DNA from: Falsiroseomonas sp050563545
GTDB taxonomy: Bacteria; Pseudomonadota; Alphaproteobacteria; Acetobacterales; Acetobacteraceae
DNA: 64,000 nt
Reading direction: 5' to 3'
Assembly: GCF_050563545.1 (NCBI RefSeq)
Contig: NZ_JBNXUM010000020.1
Span: 62,001 to 126,000, forward strand
Shown here: in pieces, positions 26,422-35,450 of the stretch
Position numbering within the stretch: the stretch's first letter is position 1
How the letters are laid out: each line of letters starts with the position of its first letter
Program-made: the position numbers and the translations under genes
Notes under the pieces: model-generated
Seen by the model: only the letters and a program-made list of their open reading frames with translations
Told to the model about the DNA's origin: nothing
Database searches by the model: none

Positions 26422-29400
26422 TCAAGTCCGCAGAAGGATTGTTCCCGACCCGACGAGGGAAGCGACGCGCGCCGAGATCGCGGGCGCCGCATTCGCGTCC
26501 AGTCCCAGCATGCGCACGGCGCCCGCCGCGAGTTCCTGCTCGGTCGAGAAGGGCGCGGCCGCCAGCAGCGCGCGGCACGCCGCCTCCACCTCGGCCGGCG
26601 CGATCATCGCGGGACGGCGCAGATGCGGCGCGGCGGCGCGGCGGTCGCGCGGGACGACCGGCGCGGCGCCTTCCGCGCTCCAGAACCCGTCGCGCTGCGA
26701 CACGCCCTGCAACTGCCCGGCCAGCCGCAGCGCCTGCTGGATCGCTGCGCGGTCCGCGGCGCCGAGTGAGGGCTTGCCCCACAGGATGCGCATGCGTTCC
26801 GCGATGGCCTCCGCCGTGACGGGCTGCTCCGTCGCGACGATCGCGGCGATGATCCCGGAGAGCGTCGCGAAGGGCACGGCGGGGATGCCGGACTCCTTCG
26901 GGACCTCCAGCACCGCCTCGGCATACGGCTTGGCGAGGCCGGGATCGGGTTCGGCACGCGCGGGAGAAGGCGGCGTCGGCATCGGCGGCGCCGGCGCGAC
27001 CGGTGCGGCCTCGGCCGGCGGCGGCGGTGGCGGCGGTGGCGGCGCCGCGACGGGTCGCGTCTCGACCGGTGCCGGCGGCATCGGCGGGGGCGGCGGCTCG
27101 GGCTCGGCACGGCGCGCCTCGACCGGTGCCGGGGGTGGTGGCGGTGCGGGCGGCGGCGGTTCGGGCTCGGCGGGGCGCGCCTCGACCGGTGCAGGGGATG
27201 GCGGCGGCGGTGCCGGCGGCTCGGGCTCAGCGGGGCGCGCCTCGACCGGTGCCGGGGGTGGCGGCGGCGGCGGTGCGGGCGGCGGCGGCTCGGGCTCGGC
27301 GGTTTGCGCGGCGAACAGCGCGTCGCGCAGCCGCGTGCGCTCCGTCTCCGGCCGCTGCAGCCAGGCCAGCGACCAGGCGCGGTGCAGCTTCCACCCCATC
27401 ATGCCGAGCGCCGCGGCGCGGCCGCGTTCGCGGTCGCGCGCAGCGCGCACGCCGGCCCAGTCCCCGGCATCGGCCTCCACGCCGAGCACGAAATCCGTCC
27501 CCTCCCGCGCCGCGACGTCGAGGAAGAGGCCGGAGATGCCGACCCGCGCGACGGCTTCGCGGCCCGCCGCCGCGATGTCGGCCGCGATGACGCGCGACAG
27601 CGGCGCGGCGGGCTCCGCCCCCTCCACGCGCCGCATCTCGCCCGCCGCCGCGACGCGCAGGAAGGTCTTCAGCGCCGCGACGCCGCGCCCCGCCGCGCGG
27701 TCGAGGTCGATGTCGTCCGCGGTCAGGCCGCTGAACACGACGCAGCGCTTCTTCGCGCGCGTGATCAGCACGTTCAGCCGCCGCTCCCCGCCATCGGCCG
27801 AGAGCGGGCCGAAGCGCATCGCGACCTTGCCGTCGGCGCCGCGCGCATAGCCCACGCTGATCATGATGGCGTCGCGCTCGTCGCCCTGCACGTTCTCCAG
27901 GTTCTTGACGAAGAAGGGCTCGTCCGGATTGGCGGCGAAGAAGGCGTCGCAGGACGGATCCTCGCGCCGCAGCTTCTCGAGCGCATCCAGGATCGCGTCG
28001 CGCTGGCGGATGCTGAACGCCGCCACGCCGAGCGTGTCGCGCGGCGTCTCCCTGGCATGGCGCATCACGGCCTGTGCCACCGCCTGCGCCTCGGCCTCGT
28101 TGACGCCGGCGCCTTCCTTCCATTCGCCGTCCACGCGCACCAGGTTCAGCCCGAGCGTGGCGGAACGCGCGCGCGGCGAGGGCAGTACCATCAGCCGGTT
28201 CTCGTAGAACTCGGCGTTCGAGGTCGCGATCAGGCTCTCGTGCCGGCTGCGGTAGTGCCAGCGCAGCATCACGTTCGGCACGCCGCGGGCATTGGCCAGG
28301 CCGAGGATGGATTCGACCTCCCGCGCCGCGACCGGCCCCTCGTCGAAGGCCTCCCCGGCGTCGTCCTCGCCGGTCAGGCGCTGGAAGAAGCGGGTGGGCG
28401 GCATCTGGCGGTCGTCGCCGACGACGACGACCTGCCGGCAGCGCGCGATCGCGCCGAGCGCGTCCACGGGCTCGATCTGCGACGCCTCGTCCATCACCAG
28501 CAGGTCGAAGCTCAGCGCCGGGCGCAGCCCGCCCGGCGGCGCCAGGAACTGCGCGACCGACATCGGCGACATCATGAAGACCGGCTTCGCCGCCTGGATC
28601 GCCGGCCCCGCGCGGTTCAGCAACTCGCGCACCGGCAGATGGCCGCGCTTCTTCTCGAACTCGCCCTTCAGGACGTCGTAGCCCGGCATGCCCGCGCGCA
28701 CGCGGGCCAGCGCCTGGCCATGCGTCCAGGCCGCCTCCTTCCGCGCCAGCTCGATCCGTGCGCGGTCGGCCTCGGCGAAATCGGCGACAAGGCGGGAGAA
28801 TTCCGCGCCGTCGAAAGCCGCGAGCTCCGGCCGCGCGCGCATCGCCGCCTTCATCAGCGCCTCGTCGAGCGCGTAGTCGAAGGCCGCGATCGCCCCCTCC
28901 GGCGCCAGCCTGCCATCCGCCAGCCGCTCCGCGAGGGGCGCGAGGTCGGGGCCGGCTTCCCGCACCGCACGCTGCCAGCCCAGCCATGACGCCAGCCCGT
29001 CCGGCGCGGCCGCCCAGTCCACCAGCCGAGACGACAGCTCCGCGAAGGGCGCGTCGGCGATGCCGGTCAGCGCCGACAATTCCTCGAACGCCGTAATCGC
29101 CGCGCGCAGCGGGTCCTCGTCCAGCGCGACGCGCTTCTGCAGCGCCACGAAGCCGTCGGGATGCGCGTCGCGCCAGGCCAGCAGGCCGGCAAGCGCGGCG
29201 GGATTGCCGATCCAGAGCTTGCCGAAGGCCGCGCGGCCGAGCGCATCCTGCGCGGCCAGCAGCCGCTGCGCTTCCTGCGCGGCGATGGCGAGATCCATCG
29301 CCGGCAACGGGTCCGCGGCATCCGTGACCTGCGCCGCCTTCGCCCGCGCCGAGCGCACCGAGGGCGACAGGAAGCCCAGGATCCCGCCCCCCTGCGCCAG

Positions 29401-31227
29401 CGCGGCGCGCGCCTCCGCCAGGCCCTCGACATCGAAGGCGCCGGGCTTGATCTCGCGGTTCTGCTTCGCCGCGGCGACCCGCGTCGCCGCCTCGGCCAGC
29501 GCGCGCAGCGGCGTGGGATCGGCCCAGGCGGGGTGCGACAGCGTCGAGGCGTCGTAGTCCGGCGCGCTGTCCATGTGCTCCAGCACTTTCAGCAGCGCGC
29601 GCGCGCCTCCCGCGCCGGGCGGCGGGAGGCCGAGCGCCGCCGCCGGGCCGGCCGCCGCGCGCGCGCCTGCCGCGAAGGCGCGGATGTAGCCCGAAAGCCG
29701 CGCGCGCAGCCGGTCCTGGTCGGGCGGCGTGATCGCGCGCGTCACGCCCTTCCACGGGCTATCCGGCCCGCCTTCCGCGGCGCGCGCGGCGAGCTCCATC
29801 ACCGCCGCGCGGCCTTCGGCGATGCGCGTCGCGTTCCACCCCGCGGCGTCCAGCGCGAAATCCGGCGGCGGGACCTCGCGCGCGCGCAGCGCGACCAGAT
29901 TGCCCACGACCTCGTGCAGCCTGCGGCCGGATTGGCCGACCTCGGCGGCCATCGCCGCGGCATGGCCGTTCAGCCGCGCGCGCAGCGACCCCAGCCGCTT
30001 GACCAGCGTCTCGCGCTCCGGCCGCGCGGCATTGGGCAGGGCGAGGGTCGCGCGGAGCTCGTCCAGCACCGCGCGCTTCGACTGCTTCTCCGAATGCAGC
30101 TCGAGGCAGGCGGGCCCGAGCCCGACGCCGCCGAGCCGGCGCTGCACGACTTCCAGCGCGGCGAGCTTCTCCGCCACGAACAGCACGCTGCGCCCGTCCA
30201 GCACGGCCTGGGCGATGATGTTGAGGATGGTCTGCGACTTGCCCGTCCCCGGCGGACCCTGGATGACGGTATGCCCGCCGCGACGCACGGCCTCGGCGGC
30301 CAGCGCCTGGCTGCCGTCCACGTCCATCACATGGTCCAGCCGCTCGACCGGGATCTCGCGGTCCACCTCGGCGTCGTCGGGGAAGGGCGGCGGCGAGGCC
30401 AGCATCTCGCCGCCGACCAGCGCCCGGATGACCGGGTTCTCCACCAGGCCCGGATTCACCGACGGATCGAGGTCCCGCCACATCAGGAATTTCTGGAAGC
30501 TGAACAGCCCGACGGCGAGGCCGTCGGGATCGGCGGTCCAGCCCTCGCGGTCGCCGATCGCGGCCCGCACCGCCTCGGCCCAGCGCGTTGGGTCGTAGGC
30601 GTCGGCGGGAAAATCCGGCAGCGTCACCTTGAACTCGGTCGCAAGCTTCTCGCGCAGCGACAGGTTCTCCTGCACCTCGAGCCCCGAGGCGCGCAGCCGG
30701 AAGCGCTGCGACACCCCCTCGCGCTCCAGCGTCACGGGCAGCAGGACCAGCGGTGCCAGGCGTTCCGTGGCCGGCGTCGCGGGATCGCGCCAGGCGAGCG
30801 TGCCGATCGCGAGCGACAGCGTCGCGACGCCCGTCTCCTCCCGCGCGGTGCGGGCATCCGTCATGAGGTCGCGCAGCCGCCGCGCCAGCTCCTCCGGCAC
30901 CAGGCGCGCGCGGAGCAGCATGTCGGTCCGCGCCTCCTCCCGCGTCTTGGTGGCGTCCGCCGCCGCGACGCCCTCGGCGCTGCGCTTCGTGCCGCGCCGG
31001 CGCCTCGGCTTCGCCTCGGCCTCGCCGGCCGCCGGTTCCTCCCCCGCGGCCTCGAAGGCGAAGGCCTTGCCGTCCTGCAGCTGTTCCAGCACGAAATCCG
31101 CGTCCTCGTCGTGCAGCAGCACGACGCCGCGCGAACGGCCGGGCTTCGGCAGGGCCAGCAGCCGGTTGCGCGTGGACAGGTCCAGCAGCCCGCGGCGCGC
31201 CTCGTTCAGTCTCGCGGCGAGGTCCAT
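26422..31227 (-). CDS. DUF4011 - superfamily 1 helicase - Vsr-like nuclease - DUF3320 protein, likely anti-phage (Hhe-like)
   Basis: A 1,601-residue multidomain protein. Order: DUF4011 region (ARRGLLDLSTRNRLLAL, LVPEELARRLRDLMTDART); ATPase with Walker A QGPPGTGKSQT near residue 325; DEAD-like VMDEASQIEPVDALG near 910; helicase C-terminal motifs NVQGDERDAIMISVGYARG and RRLNVLITRAKKR; a Vsr/MTES_1575-type nuclease (DFVLGVEADAGDW then RDRERGRAAALGMMGWKLH, about 1245-1290); a ~120-residue proline-rich linker; and a C-terminal DUF3320 domain. This architecture is known from a single-gene phage-defence candidate (Hhe) and related large helicases. It lies 10 bases after the antiporter gene with GAGGAAAG before the ATG. 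Defence role is inferred from architecture. Confidence 0.88.
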   Translation of the reverse strand: MDLAARLNEARRGLLDLSTRNRLLALPKPGRSRGVVLLHDEDADFVLEQLQDGKAFAFEAAGEEPAAGEAEAKPRRRRGTKRSAEGVAAADATKTREEARTDMLLRARLVPEELARRLRDLMTDARTAREETGVATLSLAIGTLAWRDPATPATERLAPLVLLPVTLEREGVSQRFRLRASGLEVQENLSLREKLATEFKVTLPDFPADAYDPTRWAEAVRAAIGDREGWTADPDGLAVGLFSFQKFLMWRDLDPSVNPGLVENPVIRALVGGEMLASPPPFPDDAEVDREIPVERLDHVMDVDGSQALAAEAVRRGGHTVIQGPPGTGKSQTILNIIAQAVLDGRSVLFVAEKLAALEVVQRRLGGVGLGPACLELHSEKQSKRAVLDELRATLALPNAARPERETLVKRLGSLRARLNGHAAAMAAEVGQSGRRLHEVVGNLVALRAREVPPPDFALDAAGWNATRIAEGRAAVMELAARAAEGGPDSPWKGVTRAITPPDQDRLRARLSGYIRAFAAGARAAAGPAAALGLPPPGAGGARALLKVLEHMDSAPDYDASTLSHPAWADPTPLRALAEAATRVAAAKQNREIKPGAFDVEGLAEARAALAQGGGILGFLSPSVRSARAKAAQVTDAADPLPAMDLAIAAQEAQRLLAAQDALGRAAFGKLWIGNPAALAGLLAWRDAHPDGFVALQKRVALDEDPLRAAITAFEELSALTGIADAPFAELSSRLVDWAAAPDGLASWLGWQRAVREAGPDLAPLAERLADGRLAPEGAIAAFDYALDEALMKAAMRARPELAAFDGAEFSRLVADFAEADRARIELARKEAAWTHGQALARVRAGMPGYDVLKGEFEKKRGHLPVRELLNRAGPAIQAAKPVFMMSPMSVAQFLAPPGGLRPALSFDLLVMDEASQIEPVDALGAIARCRQVVVVGDDRQMPPTRFFQRLTGEDDAGEAFDEGPVAAREVESILGLANARGVPNVMLRWHYRSRHESLIATSNAEFYENRLMVLPSPRARSATLGLNLVRVDGEWKEGAGVNEAEAQAVAQAVMRHARETPRDTLGVAAFSIRQRDAILDALEKLRREDPSCDAFFAANPDEPFFVKNLENVQGDERDAIMISVGYARGADGKVAMRFGPLSADGGERRLNVLITRAKKRCVVFSGLTADDIDLDRAAGRGVAALKTFLRVAAAGEMRRVEGAEPAAPLSRVIAADIAAAGREAVARVGISGLFLDVAAREGTDFVLGVEADAGDWAGVRAARDRERGRAAALGMMGWKLHRAWSLAWLQRPETERTRLRDALFAAQTAEPEPPPPAPPPPPPPAPVEARPAEPEPPAPPPPSPAPVEARPAEPEPPPPAPPPPPAPVEARRAEPEPPPPPMPPAPVETRPVAAPPPPPPPPPAEAAPVAPAPPMPTPPSPARAEPDPGLAKPYAEAVLEVPKESGIPAVPFATLSGIIAAIVATEQPVTAEAIAERMRILWGKPSLGAADRAAIQQALRLAGQLQGVSQRDGFWSAEGAAPVVPRDRRAAAPHLRRPAMIAPAEVEAACRALLAAAPFSTEQELAAGAVRMLGLDANAAPAISARVASLVGSGTILLRT
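27058..27310 (-). repeat. Tandem repeats encoding the proline-rich linker of the helicase
   Basis: CTCGACCGGTGC recurs at about 27061, 27118, 27181 and 27241, spacings of 57, 63 and 60 bases. Each unit encodes 19-21 residues of the form APVEARPAEPEPP plus a run of prolines. All spacings are multiples of three, so copy number can change without breaking the frame. Confidence 0.85.
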
Positions 31228-31237
31228 CCCGCTTTCC

Positions 31238-32824
31238 TCAATGGCCCGGCCCGACGCCGAGCAGGCGCAGGATCCGAAGCTCCTCCAGGTCGATCTCGGA
31301 CTCGATGGCAGCGAGAAGCTCGTCCGACAAGCCGTCGTCGCGATGGTGGTCCAGCAACGCCAGGCGGCCGGCCCGCAGGGCGGCAAGCCGGATGCGCATC
31401 CGCGCCTCCAGCTCCGACTGGCCGCGCCCGTCGGCGACGCCGTGGAAGACGCGCGCCTTCTCCCGATACTCCTCGAGCAGGTCGCGCGCCACCGCGCCTT
31501 CCAGGATATCCTCGGCGCGCCGCTCGATCTCGGCCAGCGTCGCCCGCGCGACGGCCCGCCGCGCCACCGCCTCCTCCCGCGCCATGCCGAGGGGGCGCTT
31601 CTCCTCGACCTGCAGGCGCCGGATGACCCATTCCAGCGTCGTGCCCTGCACGACCAGGGTCGCGAGGATCGCGCAGAAGGACAGGAAAACCAGCAGGTCG
31701 CGCTGCGGGAAATCGAGCGGCAGGGCCAGCGCGGCGGCCAGCGACACCACGCCCCGCATCCCCGCCCAGGACACCACGAAGGTTTCCCGCCAGGACGGGT
31801 GGGGGTCGTGGCGGCGGATCGCGGGGACCAGGCGCGGGACGTAGGTCGCGGGGAACACCCAGACGAAGCGCGAGACGATCAGCGCGACGGAGATCGCGGC
31901 CGCGAGCATCAGGAGCTGCCCGTCGCCATACTGCCCGATGCGCGAGAGGATGCCGCGAAGCTGCAGCCCGACCAGGATGAAGACCAGGCTGGTCAGCAGG
32001 AATTCCGTGAAGCTCCAGACCGCGACGGAGGCGACCCGCATCTCCGGCGTGATGACGCGATGCTGGCGTTGGCCCAGCACCAGGCCGGTGGTGACGACGG
32101 CCATGACGCCGGACAGGTGCAGCTTCTCCGCCGCGAGGAAGGACGCGAAGCAGGCGATGAAGCTCGCCGCCGTGACCAGCATGGGGTCGCGCAGGCGCGC
32201 GAAGCTCTGCTCCACCAGCCAGGCGATGGCGAGCCCGACGCCGAGGCCGCCGGCCGCGACCAGGACGAAGCTGCCGGCCGCTTGCTCGAAGGCGACGCCG
32301 CCGGCGGCGAAGGCGGCGATGGCGAAGCGGTAGAGCACCAGCGCCGTCGCGTCGTTCACCAGGCTCTCGCCCTGCAGGACGACGACGATGCGGCGCGGGA
32401 TGGGCAGGCGCTGAAGCACCGCCTCGGCCGCGACGGCGTCGGGCGGGGCGATGATGGCGCCGAGCGCGACCGCCGCCGCCCAGGGCAGGTCCGGGATCAG
32501 CAGCTTCGCCACCACCGCGATCGCCAGCGTCGTGAACAGCACGCAGCCCACCGCCAGCAGCAGGATCGGCCGCAGATTCGCGCGGAAGGCCCGCCAGTCC
32601 GTTCGCCAGGCGCTCGCCATCAGCAGCGGCGGCAGGAAGAAGGCGAGCGCCAGGCCGGGGTCCAGCGTGACCTGCGGCAGGCCCGGGATGAAGGCCAGCG
32701 CCATCCCGCCCACCACCAGGATCACCGCATAGGGGACCTGCCAGCGCCGCGCGAGCAGGGCGAAGACGATGCAGGCCGAAATCAGGGCCAGCACGGCCTC
32801 GACGATCTCCATGCGTTGCAGCAT
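31238..32824 (-). CDS. Na+/H+ antiporter (CPA1/NhaP family)
   Basis: A 528-residue membrane antiporter exchanging sodium or potassium for protons. About 12 hydrophobic helices fill residues 10-400. Family residues sit in ALGAIIAPPDAVAAEAVL, the PDA form of the ion-binding motif, and in VVLQGESLVNDATALVLY. A soluble tail of ~120 charged residues follows. The ATG at 32824 is preferred over one four codons later because GGAGGA lies 12 bases upstream, inside one arm of a perfect inverted repeat. It precedes the helicase-nuclease gene by 10 bases, so the two are probably cotranscribed. Confidence 0.9.
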   Translation of the reverse strand: MLQRMEIVEAVLALISACIVFALLARRWQVPYAVILVVGGMALAFIPGLPQVTLDPGLALAFFLPPLLMASAWRTDWRAFRANLRPILLLAVGCVLFTTLAIAVVAKLLIPDLPWAAAVALGAIIAPPDAVAAEAVLQRLPIPRRIVVVLQGESLVNDATALVLYRFAIAAFAAGGVAFEQAAGSFVLVAAGGLGVGLAIAWLVEQSFARLRDPMLVTAASFIACFASFLAAEKLHLSGVMAVVTTGLVLGQRQHRVITPEMRVASVAVWSFTEFLLTSLVFILVGLQLRGILSRIGQYGDGQLLMLAAAISVALIVSRFVWVFPATYVPRLVPAIRRHDPHPSWRETFVVSWAGMRGVVSLAAALALPLDFPQRDLLVFLSFCAILATLVVQGTTLEWVIRRLQVEEKRPLGMAREEAVARRAVARATLAEIERRAEDILEGAVARDLLEEYREKARVFHGVADGRGQSELEARMRIRLAALRAGRLALLDHHRDDGLSDELLAAIESEIDLEELRILRLLGVGPGH

Positions 32825-32834
32825 AGCCCGCGAT

Positions 32835-32874
32835 CGTCCTCCGTGTGCAGACCGAAGACCGCACACGGAGGACG
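32835..32874. promoter_or_regulatory. Perfect 14-bp inverted repeat between antiporter and protease genes
   Basis: CGTCCTCCGTGTGC (32835-32848) and GCACACGGAGGACG (32861-32874) pair perfectly around a 12-base loop. On the minus strand the downstream arm contains the GGAGGA ribosome-binding site of the antiporter and the upstream arm its complement. The element could be a DNA operator for both divergent genes or an RNA hairpin hiding the binding site. Confidence 0.7.
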
Positions 32875-32937
32875 CGAATCGCCGGGCCCGGCCGATCCGC
32901 CCGGCACGCCCTTGGGGAAGTGTGCAGGGCTGCCCAA

Positions 32938-33894
32938 ATGGGAGGCATGCTCGACGCCCCGATCCCCCCCGATGCCGCCCTGCTCGATGCCTATTCCGCC
33001 GCCGTGACCGCGGCGGTGGAGCGCGCCGGCCCCTCCGTCGTGAACGTCGCGGTCCGCAAGGGCCGGGCGGGCGGCGCGGGGTCCGGCGTGATCGTCTCGC
33101 CCGACGGGCTGATCCTGACCAACAGCCATGTCGCGTCGGGGGCGGAGGCCCTGACGGTCGCGACCGCCGAGGGCCGCCGCTTCCCCGCCCGCCTGCTCGG
33201 CGACGACCCCGACACCGACCTCGCCCTGCTCCGCGCCGACACCGACGCGGCGCTGCCGGCCGCCTCGCTCGGCGACAGCGCGGCGCTGCGCCCCGGCCAG
33301 GTCGCGATCGCGATCGGCAACCCGCTCGGCTTCTCCTCCACCGTGACCGCCGGCGTGGTCAGCGCGCTCGGGCGGACGCTGCGCGGGGCCGGCGGGCGGC
33401 CGATCGAGGACCTGATCCAGACCGACGCCGCGCTCAATCCCGGCAATTCCGGCGGCGCGCTGGTGGACAGCCGGGGCGAGGTCGTCGGCATCAACACCGC
33501 CATGATCGGCGGCGCGCAGGGCCTCTGCTTCGCGGTCGCGGCCAACACGGCGCGGCTCGTACTGGGTCAGCTCGTCCGCTTCGGACGGGTGCGGCGCGCC
33601 CGGCTCGGTCTCTCAGGCCAGCTCGAAGCGATCCCGCGCCGCTTCGCCCGCGCGCATGGCCTGGACCAGGCGACCGCCGTGCTGGTGACCGAGGTCCAGC
33701 GCGGCAGCCCCGCCGACAAGGCGGGCGTCGAGCGCGGCGACCTGCTGGTCTCGGTGGGCGGCGAGCCGATGCTCGGCGTGGACAGCCTGCTGCGCTGGCT
33801 CTCGGGCGAGCGGGTGGGGACGCCGGCCGAACTCGTGCTGCTGCGCCGCGGCGACATGAGGCGCCTGACGGTCACGCCGGAGGAGCGGGCCTGA
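32938..33894 (+). CDS. Trypsin-like serine protease with PDZ domain (HtrA/Deg-like), no signal peptide
   Basis: About 318 residues. The catalytic triad is visible: His in ILTNSHVASGAE (~residue 62), Asp in DPDTDLALLRAD (~92) and Ser in ALNPGNSGGALVD (~171). A single C-terminal PDZ domain follows (VTEVQRGSPADKAGVERGDLLVSVGG). Unlike typical DegP/DegQ, no signal peptide or membrane anchor precedes the protease domain, so as read it is cytoplasmic. Two ATGs (32938, 32947) are possible; neither has an ideal ribosome-binding site. Monocistronic, divergent from the antiporter. Confidence 0.87.
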   Translation: MGGMLDAPIPPDAALLDAYSAAVTAAVERAGPSVVNVAVRKGRAGGAGSGVIVSPDGLILTNSHVASGAEALTVATAEGRRFPARLLGDDPDTDLALLRADTDAALPAASLGDSAALRPGQVAIAIGNPLGFSSTVTAGVVSALGRTLRGAGGRPIEDLIQTDAALNPGNSGGALVDSRGEVVGINTAMIGGAQGLCFAVAANTARLVLGQLVRFGRVRRARLGLSGQLEAIPRRFARAHGLDQATAVLVTEVQRGSPADKAGVERGDLLVSVGGEPMLGVDSLLRWLSGERVGTPAELVLLRRGDMRRLTVTPEERA

Positions 33895-33901
33895 CCGCGG
33901 C

Positions 33902-34708
33902 TCAGTCGCCGAGGTAGCGGCCGATGAAGGCGCGGATGCGGACGACCGCATCCTCGGCGGCGGCCGGGTCGTGCAGGAAGCGGCGGTCCCCGAGGAACAG
34001 GTCGATGCCCTCGCGGTCGAAGCCGGACTGTGCGCCGCGGTAGACCACCAGCTCGAGCGGCTTGTCGCGTCTGCCCTCGCGTCGCGCCGCCATCCGCGCA
34101 CAATGCGCCGCCGGCGCCATGGTGGGCGGAAAGACGTCTTCCGAGCCCACCAGCAGCAGGAGCGGCGCTTCCATGTCGCGGAGCGGATTGGGCTGGCGGC
34201 AGCCCGGGTGGAGGGCGACGGCCACGCTGAACGGGCGGCCATGCGGCTCCGGGCTGCCATGCACCAGGAGCAGCGCCGCCGATCCGCCCTGGCCCCAGCC
34301 GAGCACGCCGATCCGATCGGGCCGCACCTCGGGGCGGGTTGCGACCAGCCAGGCCTGCGCCGCCTCGGCATGGATGGGCTGCCAGGCCGCAGCCGCCGAC
34401 ATCTCGCCGCGGCAGGTGGTGTCGAAGCCCGGCACATCGAAGCGATGGAGCAGCAGCGCGACATAACCCCAGCCGCTGAGCCGCTCGGCCCATCGCTCCT
34501 CGTCCGCGGTCACGCCCAGGCAATCATGCAGCAGCACGACTGCGGGGAAGGGGCCGGGCCCGGGCGGCCGCAGCAACTCGGCACCGAGCACGACCTGCCT
34601 GTAGTCGGGACCGGGCACCCAGATCGCGACCCGCTCCGCCGCGGGCTGCGCGCGCGGGGCAGGCGGGGCCGGGCACAGCAGCAGCATGGCGAGGAGTAGG
34701 CGCTTCAT
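33902..34708 (-). CDS. Dienelactone hydrolase-like alpha/beta hydrolase with degenerate active site
   Basis: A 268-residue protein with a signal peptide (LLLAMLLLCPAPPAPRAQP) and an alpha/beta-hydrolase fold. The dienelactone-hydrolase landmarks are FPAVVLLHDCLGV, the nucleophile elbow VLGWGQGGSAALL and LLLLVGSEDVFPP. The elbow reads G-W-G-Q-G-G, so the Ser/Cys nucleophile is a glycine. The usual histidine motif (GAxHGF) reads GAQSGFD. Only the aspartate remains, so hydrolase activity by the usual mechanism is doubtful. Convergent with the protease gene, 7 bases apart. Confidence 0.8.
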   Translation of the reverse strand: MKRLLLAMLLLCPAPPAPRAQPAAERVAIWVPGPDYRQVVLGAELLRPPGPGPFPAVVLLHDCLGVTADEERWAERLSGWGYVALLLHRFDVPGFDTTCRGEMSAAAAWQPIHAEAAQAWLVATRPEVRPDRIGVLGWGQGGSAALLLVHGSPEPHGRPFSVAVALHPGCRQPNPLRDMEAPLLLLVGSEDVFPPTMAPAAHCARMAARREGRRDKPLELVVYRGAQSGFDREGIDLFLGDRRFLHDPAAAEDAVVRIRAFIGRYLGD

Positions 34709-34897
34709 CGGCCTCTGCTCCAGGGCAGGAGGGCGCGCAGCTTCGGGGGCCTGCGCCACGCTTACGCCGCACCCCCCGGCGCCGTCCAGCGCCCGCCGGC
34801 GCTGCCGCCGGCGGATGCCCCGCAATTGCTGCCGGCGCGGATCCCTCGCGGATCAATCCTTTGCGCGCGGAACGGAAAAACGGTCTAGGGTGTCCGG

Positions 34898-35302
34898 GTG
34901 GGGGAGAATCGGCTGCTTTCGAGCGTCTTCACGGGCTGGGCCGTCGCGCAGCCCGCGATGCTCCCGATCCTCGCCGTCGCGCGCCCGGGGCCGCTGGCCG
35001 AGCCGGTATCCTTGCTGCTCGCCCTGCCGCTGACCCTGCTCTGGTTCGGCCTGCCGGCGCTGCTGGCGCTCTGCCTCTGGGTGATGCCGCTTGCGACGCT
35101 GATGGTGCGACTGGGCCAGCAGAGGAGCGCGCCGCTGGTGCTCGGCGTGGCGGGGGTCGCCGTCGCCCTCGCCTTCGTCCGCCACCAGAACAACGAGGAA
35201 TACGGCATGGCGGTCGCGATCGGCTTCGCGGCGTCCCTGGTTGCCTGGGCCTGCCGCGCCATCATCCGCCCGCCCTGGGATGCGCGGCCTACTTCCGGCT
35301 GA
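34898..35302 (+). CDS. Hypothetical membrane protein
   Basis: A 134-residue protein not recognised as a known family. It begins GTG (MGENRLLSSVFTGWAVAQ) and has four to five hydrophobic stretches, including PVSLLLALPLTLLWFGLPAL and APLVLGVAGVAVALAF. A charged loop RHQNNEEYG precedes the last helix. It overlaps the convergent 53-residue protein gene by 14 bases. Length, composition and codon use are consistent with a real gene, but no function can be given. Confidence 0.55.
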   Translation: MGENRLLSSVFTGWAVAQPAMLPILAVARPGPLAEPVSLLLALPLTLLWFGLPALLALCLWVMPLATLMVRLGQQRSAPLVLGVAGVAVALAFVRHQNNEEYGMAVAIGFAASLVAWACRAIIRPPWDARPTSG

Positions 35303-35450
35303 TCACCGCCACCACCAGCACCGCGGCCGCGAAGATCGCGACCGAGACCATGCCCTGCACCACGCTGAAATTCTCCGCGTCCGGCGCGACGAGGAGCGCG
35401 GCGACCGCGCCCCCCGCGACCAGCAGGCCCCGCACGATCAGGCCGATCAT
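35289..35450 (-). CDS. Small membrane protein following DUF1003 gene
   Basis: Fifty-three residues, MIGLIVRGLLVAGGAVAAL at the start and SVAIFAAAVLVVAVISRK at the end: two membrane helices and a short linker. Its ATG overlaps the DUF1003 stop (ATGA), which supports translation. Probably a partner of the DUF1003 membrane protein. No known family recognised. Confidence 0.6.
   Translation of the reverse strand: MIGLIVRGLLVAGGAVAALLVAPDAENFSVVQGMVSVAIFAAAVLVVAVISRK

Noticed and set aside
27058..27310. CRISPR-like spacing of repeats
   Set aside because: The units are in-frame coding repeats without unique spacers, inside a protein gene.
29161..33007. Very long plus-strand frames opposite the helicase and antiporter genes
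   Set aside because: Shadows of G+C-rich coding sequence; no recognisable domain.
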